Of a DNA stretch of 64,000 nt, positions 58,861 through 64,000 are shown one piece after another. The translations under genes were made by a program, and so were the position numbers. The stretch comes from Glebionis coronaria (Eukaryota > Streptophyta > Magnoliopsida > Asterales > Asteraceae): NCBI GenBank assembly GCA_025667525.1, contig CM046878.1:576332868-576396867 (forward strand), read 5' to 3'. Below the pieces are notes generated by a model. It made no database searches, was not told the DNA's origin, and saw only the letters and a list, made by a program, of their open reading frames with translations. Within the stretch, counting starts at the first letter, position 1. The number at the start of each line of letters is the position of its first letter.

Positions 58861-59720
58861 TTCATGTAAGTAGAAACCAAAATTTTCAAGTGATGGACTT
58901 CAAACAAAAGCCGACGTGAGAAATGCCACTTGACCACACCTCCAACAAAGATCGCCACTAGCAAATAAACCTGCGTCCCATGTTTTGGGATCCTGAGACC
59001 AATTCCAGATGGGTGACGGAAATCTAGTACATTTATGTAATCTGATGTGCAGAAAACGCCATTATTCCCTTCTGCTTCCAATGAGCTTACACTGCATTAG
59101 ACATTATATAACAGATTCAGTACACACCTATCCAACCGTTGATGAAAAAGCAGAGATTTTTACTCTAACAAACGAAATATATATGAAACAATCTATATAG
59201 GTAGTCATTTAGACAGGTTGTTTAAAGGGTCAGAAGGATTTCAAGTTTAAACGGATAACAGTTCTACGGGTCAGTTCAGGTCAAGTTGACCCACAAAAAC
59301 TATTGTAGCCAATCTTATAATAATCTATACTCGTAGTATAGCCATCACAAGATATATCAGAGTATAGCAACTAAAGTAAACCCCGAATTTGAACCCAATT
59401 ATGATGACCTTTCGCTAAGGGTGTATCAGCAGACTTGCCGGGGAATGCATTGGAGATATTTCTATTGGAACTCATAAAACAATCTGGATGGCGGAATGGA
59501 TTTTAATTAAACAGTCTGAATCTTTATGTTGACAATTTAAAAGTTTATATGTATTTATTATATTGACTTTGAGCAACTTTCAACCCATTGATACAGTCCC
59601 TTTTTAGCTACTTTTACTTTGACCCATTTAAGATAAAGCACAATCCAAGTCGACTTATAAGTAAACTGATCAAATAACCTATAAAGAGGTTACTATATGC
59701 ATTTCTAATAAACTCCAAGT
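58861..59720 (-). pseudogene. Copy C fragment lying between two Copia pieces
   Basis: One exon relic, about 59081-58965, reads EAEGNNGVFCTSDYINVLDF and RHPSGIGLRIPK, matching the C-terminal WD40-like part of the family. The remainder is intron-like and shared with copy B (40000-40110). It is bounded on both sides by Copia sequence that overlaps by a 47-base direct repeat. Confidence 0.65.
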
Positions 59721-59721
59721 A

Positions 59722-60400
59722 ACATGCTGCCTCTTTATAAGTTGCAGGCTCGTCTCCTACCAGCAATAGATTCTGTTTCGGCATAGATTTCGGCCAGACT
59801 TCGGAAACCACGGACTGGTGTGTGATCATACCGCGAGGGACTTTCACCTTGTTCAGGTTGTGTTGTAGTATTCGACCTGATAGTCACAGAGGTATTTCCA
59901 TGCGATGACTCAGTTGTATAATCATATGTGAGTGGTAATGAAGGTTCTATAGTTTGAGGTGGACTTACATTATGTGTGGGCTGTCATTTGCCTCTTTATG
60001 CCTTCTGTACTACAAAAACAAGCAAATTCATGAGAAGTAAATTCCCAACCCCGATCTGTCTGTAACCCCTTTAACTTTAGTGAGTTTTCCTTTTCTACTT
60101 GAACCTTAAACCGTTTGAAAGTAGTGAAGGCTTCATCCTTTGATTTGATCATGAAAACCCACATGTATTGGCTATAATCATCAACTAATAGCATGAAATA
60201 ACGATTACCTGCAACGGTAGACGGTGTGATAAGGCAACACAAATCTGCGTGAATGAGTTCAACAGGCTTACTTGCTCGCTAAGGAGATTATTTAGGAAAT
60301 TCTTGTCTCTGTTTGCTTCGAAACCATGCAGCCTTCACACACTTGTGATGGATGCTTTACAGTAGGTACACCCCGTACGAAATCCTTCTAAACAAGTTGG
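59722..60400 (-). pseudogene. Ty1/Copia integrase fragment
   Basis: The minus strand reads HPSQVCEGCMVSKQTETR (GAG-pre-integrase zinc-binding box), then, after stops, STVAGNRYFMLLVDDYSQYM, WVFMIKSKDEAFTTFKRFKV and LQTDRGWEFTSHEF. These are the catalytic core blocks of a Copia integrase, with two of the D,D-35-E positions recognisable. It continues into the linker VGDEPATYKEAA, where it breaks off at 59722. Confidence 0.85.
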
Positions 60401-60689
60401 AGGTTTGTAGACTGATTTAACCTAAAATAACGAACATCATTGCACAATCTCAGTATAACGCATTTGACACAAGACCAACTTCTACAATAACTTTAAGCAA
60501 TTTAGAGGTTTCATGTATTTACGTATATACTAAAATGGCTTCCAAATAGTTAAATTTGTTTTACCTATTTGACCCGTCTGTATGTGAATAGGTCAACATT
60601 TGTAGCTCTACACTATATTCGTAATATGACTGACAAAAACAAATCTTATATGCATCAAATGCAATCACTAAGATAAAAAGTACAGAAAG

Positions 60690-61080
60690 ACATTTGTAGA
60701 AAATTGGTGATGGTAAAACGATTTTTGTATGGAATGACAAATGAAATAGCTTTGGTCCTTTGTGTCAGTTCATAACAAAGAGAGATAAAGCATTCATTTG
60801 TGCTTTGGATGGGAATACAAGAAAGATTGATGCCAAATGAAGTTATGACATGTGCTCTGTGTGGAATATCTGCTGATTTACATGATCATTTATTATTCAA
60901 GTGCCCGTATGCAAAAATAGTATGGGATGCAATGCAACTGCTAATGAATAAGAAGTTTTCTGCTGACTGGCAAAGAATTATATGTAGTGCTTCTGAATCG
61001 CTTTGTAGATAAAGAAATGTAAGGGAGTTTGGGAAGACAAAGAGAGATACCTTAGATACTATTATTAGTTGTGATTGATA
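60690..61080 (+). pseudogene. LINE 3' fragment with reverse-transcriptase zinc-binding domain
   Basis: The plus strand gives GDGKTIFVWNDK, NSFGPLCQFITKRD, then after a break GIQERLMPNEVMTCALCGIS, DLHDHLLFKCPYAKIVWDAM, a stop, and REFGKTKRDTLDTIIS. This is the zf-RVT (C-x2-C ... H-x4-C) region at the C-terminus of plant LINE polyproteins. Internal sequence is deleted and stops are present. It lies in an intron of copy C. Confidence 0.75.
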
Positions 61081-61765
61081 TCAATAGGTGTATGTTTACC
61101 TAATATACAAGACACAATTACCTTCTTACAACTATTGCTGTGAGAAATGTTGAAAAGAAATGGTTTGTATAGTGTTTGGTATATAGAACTTAGTATATAC
61201 AGAATTGAATAGAGGAGGATGCCATTATTGTCTAGCTGTTGAGGTTGTAGGCAATGCACAGGGAATGTCTGCGGGTCGTCCTATAACTTTGTCCTCATTT
61301 TGTGATATAATATTATCACCTTCAAACGTGTTTACTAGGCATAAATAGTTAAGATCATTACTTATGAGATCTGAAAGGGCATGTTCGTAACAGTAAAGAG
61401 TTAAGAGCTGCATTCTGAAGTTACTAACCTGAACATGCTAACTTGAACATTTTACATAGAAGGCTAAAGGGTTTTCAGATTATTGCACCTTAAAGTCATA
61501 ACAGTCAACTAGTCATAAGCCGATCATGGTTGTGATTTTCTAAAAGCCGGAAAGAGGTCACAAGGAAATTACTAGCAAGTAGCAAGGTAAATGTATTGCC
61601 TAAATATCTCAAACTCTTAACACATGGTTACCTAATTCGGATTCTTTAAGTGGCAGCCAAACACTAACAGCTATAAAACTACCTCCTTAAACTTTATTTT
61701 GTCTAAAAATAATGTAATTATTAATATACGACATAAATTGAACACTATAAACAAAATGGAACAAC
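61081..61765. other. Intron-like sequence of copy C
   Basis: Matches 6640-6790 of copy A, for example GGCTAAAGGGTTTTC and GATTTTCTAAA. No gene besides the relic. Confidence 0.5.
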
Positions 61766-61769
61766 ATTT

Positions 61770-62620
61770 ACTACCTCAGAATTGACGAGATCATAAAACG
61801 AGCACAACCCATCATCATGAGCAAGTACAGCCGACTCCCCCTCAGATAAAAACCGTCCACCCGTACAAGTCTTGTTCCAGATCTCATTAAAATGATCATA
61901 GCCACTATCGTCAAATTCAACATCAGAAACCATGACCACCTCCTTATTTTCTTCGTCATAAAATTTCCCCTCAAGTGTTTCATCAGCTGCAAGCATCAGG
62001 TCAACATTACTTTTCCGACTGTTGAATGAATCATGTCCTTTTAAACTAACTGTACTCTCTGTTTCCTGAACTTCACTTATCTCCGTAACCTTACTCCCCT
62101 TTCTCGACAACGTCACCTAACGGGTTTTCATCCGGTTTAGTTTCTTTAACGTTTACAGCAACCTTAGCAAGCATTGTTCTGTTTATGGTGAGATACAACC
62201 TCGCTTCGAGTTCATCATTATTCAACTCCGTCTTAGCTAAACTTTTCACATCACCAGAGTACTACTTAATCTCCTTAACGGAACCATTTTTTTACTTTCG
62301 ACACTTATAATATCGCCCATAGCCTTCTCAATCCCTGCAACAGTTTTGTGAATTTCAGACATCAGTTTAGACGCGTCGGGATTATTCAAATTCAACATGT
62401 AATTTGTCTTTCTTATATCCGAGGCTATCCTTTTAACCTTTTCCTCGAAAAATGCAAGCTTCCCGTGCAATTTACTTGGATACTTAACACTTGATCCATC
62501 TGAAGTACTATTACTCACTTTACTAATTTACTCACTCGCCTCACTTACAGTCCCGTAACTCGCCCTTAAACCTACAGTACACTAGAGTTGGTCTTAAACC
62601 TCTCCAACATTTCAACACTT
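61770..62620 (-). pseudogene. Copy C, N-terminal and second exon of the At4g14310-like relic
   Basis: This is the best-preserved copy. Exon part 62518-62246 reads LAFFEEKVKRIASDIRKTNY, LNNPDASKLMSEIHKTVAGI and EKAMGDI, probably a helical region. Part 62116-61770 reads KGHDSFNSRKSNVDLMLAAD, FNEIWNKTCTGGRFLSEGES and AVLAHDDGLCSFYDLVNSE, the start of the WD40-like half. A frame change separates the two parts. The whole gene in other plants encodes roughly 900-1000 residues. Later exons are interrupted by LINE and Copia fragments, so it cannot be functional. Confidence 0.65.
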
Positions 62621-62795
62621 TGATAACATAATCCAAACTCACCTCAACTTTTTCACCTTTCACATTTTTCGCCTTTGTTTCATCAATTTTCTCGCCTTCT
62701 GATGGACAATCAAATTAACATATCCAATTAGTACTAAACACTAGCATATGATTAGAGTTTACAAAATGTATGGAATTACAAAGTAAGTAGAGAAT
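62621..62795. other. Upstream flank of copy C
   Basis: AT-rich sequence into which the Gypsy element is inserted. The 5 bases before the LTR (AGAAT) would be its left target duplication; the right one is outside the window. Confidence 0.4.
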
Positions 62796-63150
62796 TGATA
62801 CATCTGAGCCCACTACACACGTAGCCCAACAGCCATCAAGGCCTAAACGTACAACCAAGAAGCCCATTCGCTACCTGGAGTAGAGCCAAGTCAATCAGTT
62901 ACCAAATATTCTGCATTTTATCCTTAAGACTCGCATGCATGCACGTAGACTTAGGAACTCATCTAGCCATTATCCCATGTTTACTTTTGTGTTGCACGTT
63001 CCTTTTAATTAGGCTGCACTTTCTGTTTATTATTAGTATTTAACTGCATTATAATTCTGTTTTTGGGAATATAGAGAAAATTGCTTCAAATTGCCTTCTT
63101 CTTCTTAGCTTCTTGGGAGACTTGACCCACCTCGAATCAGGGTCCTATCA
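62796..63150 (+). mobile_element. 5' LTR of a Ty3/Gypsy element
   Basis: 355 bp, starting TGATA and ending TATCA, a perfect 5-bp terminal inversion. It is followed at once by TTTGGTGCTTCCATTATCGA, a typical plant Gypsy primer-binding or leader sequence, and then by gag. The matching 3' LTR lies beyond the window. Confidence 0.75.
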
Positions 63151-63170
63151 TTTGGTGCTTCCATTATCGA
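63151..63170 (+). promoter_or_regulatory. Primer-binding-site region of the Gypsy element
   Basis: The 20 bases directly after the LTR, beginning TTTGGTGC, occupy the place of the tRNA primer-binding site. The tRNA is not identified. Confidence 0.45.
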
Positions 63171-63177
63171 TCTCATC

Positions 63178-64000
63178 ATGCCTCCACGTAAAGACACATA
63201 AAACGATGATCAACCAACAAGTTTACAAGACCAAATAGCCGCCCTAAACACAAAATTTGATACCCTCCTGACACACCTCCTCCAAAACCCACCACCACCC
63301 CCACCCCCACCACCACCACCACCACCACCACATACCCAACCACGACCACCAAAAATATTTTTACCAAATTTCGACGGCTCAAACCCGTTAGATTGGATCT
63401 TCCAAGCTAACAATTACTTTGAGTATTACTCCATCTTACCCGCCCAACGTGTTACACTCACTGCTTTTTACTTTACCAGCGACGCACTAAGTTGGTACAA
63501 ACATCTTGCGCATAACCACTTGCTTGGTACTTGGGAAGAATTCTCACGAGCACTCCAGCTCCGTTTTGGCCCTTCCACATATGAAAACCATCAGGCGACA
63601 CTATTTAAACTAAAACAAACCTCCACCGTATCCGCCTACCAAACCGAGTTTGAAAGAACTAGCAACTTTGTGACTGGTCTCTCGCCAGAAGCATTACTAA
63701 ATTGTTTCATCTCAGGGCTTCGTGCCGATATCCAAAACGAAATAGCCATTCATAACCCAACATCCCTCCAACAAACCTACGGCCTCGCCAAACTAATCGA
63801 AGACAAGATAAATTTGGCCAAGCCACGTTTCCCCACCACCCGCACCTACCCTAACCCATCTTCATCCACTCCTAGCTTTTCACAAATGCCAAAACCTGCT
63901 TCCAACCCCCCAAAACCAACAACACCACTGCTACCAACCCCAACAACACCGAAACAACCGTTACCCTTTACCCGACTGTCACCCGAAGCACTACAAAAGA
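63178..64000 (+). pseudogene. Ty3/Gypsy gag, 5' part, with early stop
   Basis: ATG at 63178 gives MPPRKDT and then a TAA stop at codon 8. From there the same frame is open to the window end (more than 260 codons). It has a poly-Pro run (PPPPPPPP, from a CCA microsatellite), then the retrotransposon gag core FDGSNPLDWIFQANNYFEYY, DALSWYKHLA, FSRALQLRFGP, LKQTSTVSAYQTEFE and FISGLRADIQNEI. The end, LPFTRLSPEALQK, resembles the stretch just before the CCHC knuckle of chromovirus-type elements. The product would form the virus-like particle. The single early stop may be a mutation or sequence error. The rest of gag-pol is outside. Confidence 0.85.
63285..63335. repeat. CCA/CCACCC microsatellite in gag
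   Basis: A run of CCA and CCC triplets coding for about 14 prolines. The Gly/Val-rich ORFs on the opposite strand arise only from this run. Confidence 0.9.

Noticed and set aside
58194..58869. Plus-strand ORFs of 78 and 173 aa
   Set aside because: The minus strand of the same stretch encodes Copia reverse transcriptase blocks, which explains the sequence.
63176..63413. Gly/Val-rich ORFs on the minus strand
   Set aside because: Antisense of the CCA microsatellite in gag.
1..64000. Bacterial-type features (operons, Shine-Dalgarno sites, riboswitches)
   Set aside because: Introns, Helitrons, CACTA, hAT, Copia and Gypsy elements show this is a plant nuclear sequence.

Overview
The window is plant nuclear DNA, most likely from a eudicot with a large, repeat-rich genome. 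Evidence is the AT-rich base composition, GT-AG introns, plant gene fragments and typical plant transposon classes. An Asteraceae origin is only a guess. I found no host gene that looks intact. Almost everything recognisable is a transposable element, a tandem repeat, or a broken or captured gene fragment.

The underlying sequence appears to be at least three decayed copies of one gene, all on the minus strand. The protein resembles the plant WD40-like family I recall as Arabidopsis At4g14310 (KIN14B-interacting). Copy A lies at about 6.2-7.6 kb plus 15.35-15.64 kb. Copy B lies at about 40.2-41.8 kb plus 57.2-57.8 kb. Copy C lies at about 58.9-62.6 kb. Copies A and B are each split by a CACTA transposon, and copy C is invaded by Copia and LINE fragments.

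Three CACTA (En/Spm) DNA transposons can be delimited to the base, with 3-bp target duplications. CACTA-1 is 7602-15349 (TSD TGA). It has no transposase, has CCCACGG-type subterminal repeats and a large minisatellite, and carries a captured multi-exon TOPLESS-like fragment. CACTA-2 is 26061-39394 (TSD AGT). It has perfect 13-bp TIRs, a near-intact TNP2 transposase (one frameshift), an intact-looking TNP1-type gene, an antisense GRF zinc-finger ORF, long foldbacks and several satellite arrays. It sits inside a Tourist-like element whose intact sister copy nearby shows the empty site. CACTA-3 is 41819-56823 (TSD TAC), with TNP2 and TNP1 genes both carrying stops and frameshifts; it also contains an hAT MITE, a truncated tRNA-Ala and a MIRNA-like foldback. 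Each family has its own subterminal motif.

Other regions: 0-2 kb, an LTR-retroelement end; 3-4.5 kb, a Helitron end with the last two exons of an aspartyl aminopeptidase; 15.8-17.2 kb, tandem units with tRNA-like sequence and a Tourist-like MITE; 17.25-22.05 kb, a second Helitron with internal duplications and a 150-aa ORF; 22.4-25.5 kb, a receptor-kinase fragment, an hAT MITE and a Tourist-like MITE; 58.2-61.1 kb, Copia and LINE fragments; 62.8-64 kb, the 5' end of a Ty3/Gypsy element that continues beyond the window.

The genes do not form a pathway. The only coherent working set is the CACTA-2 cassette: TNP2 as the catalytic transposase, the TNP1-type protein as the presumed binder of terminal motifs, and the palindromic subterminal sites.
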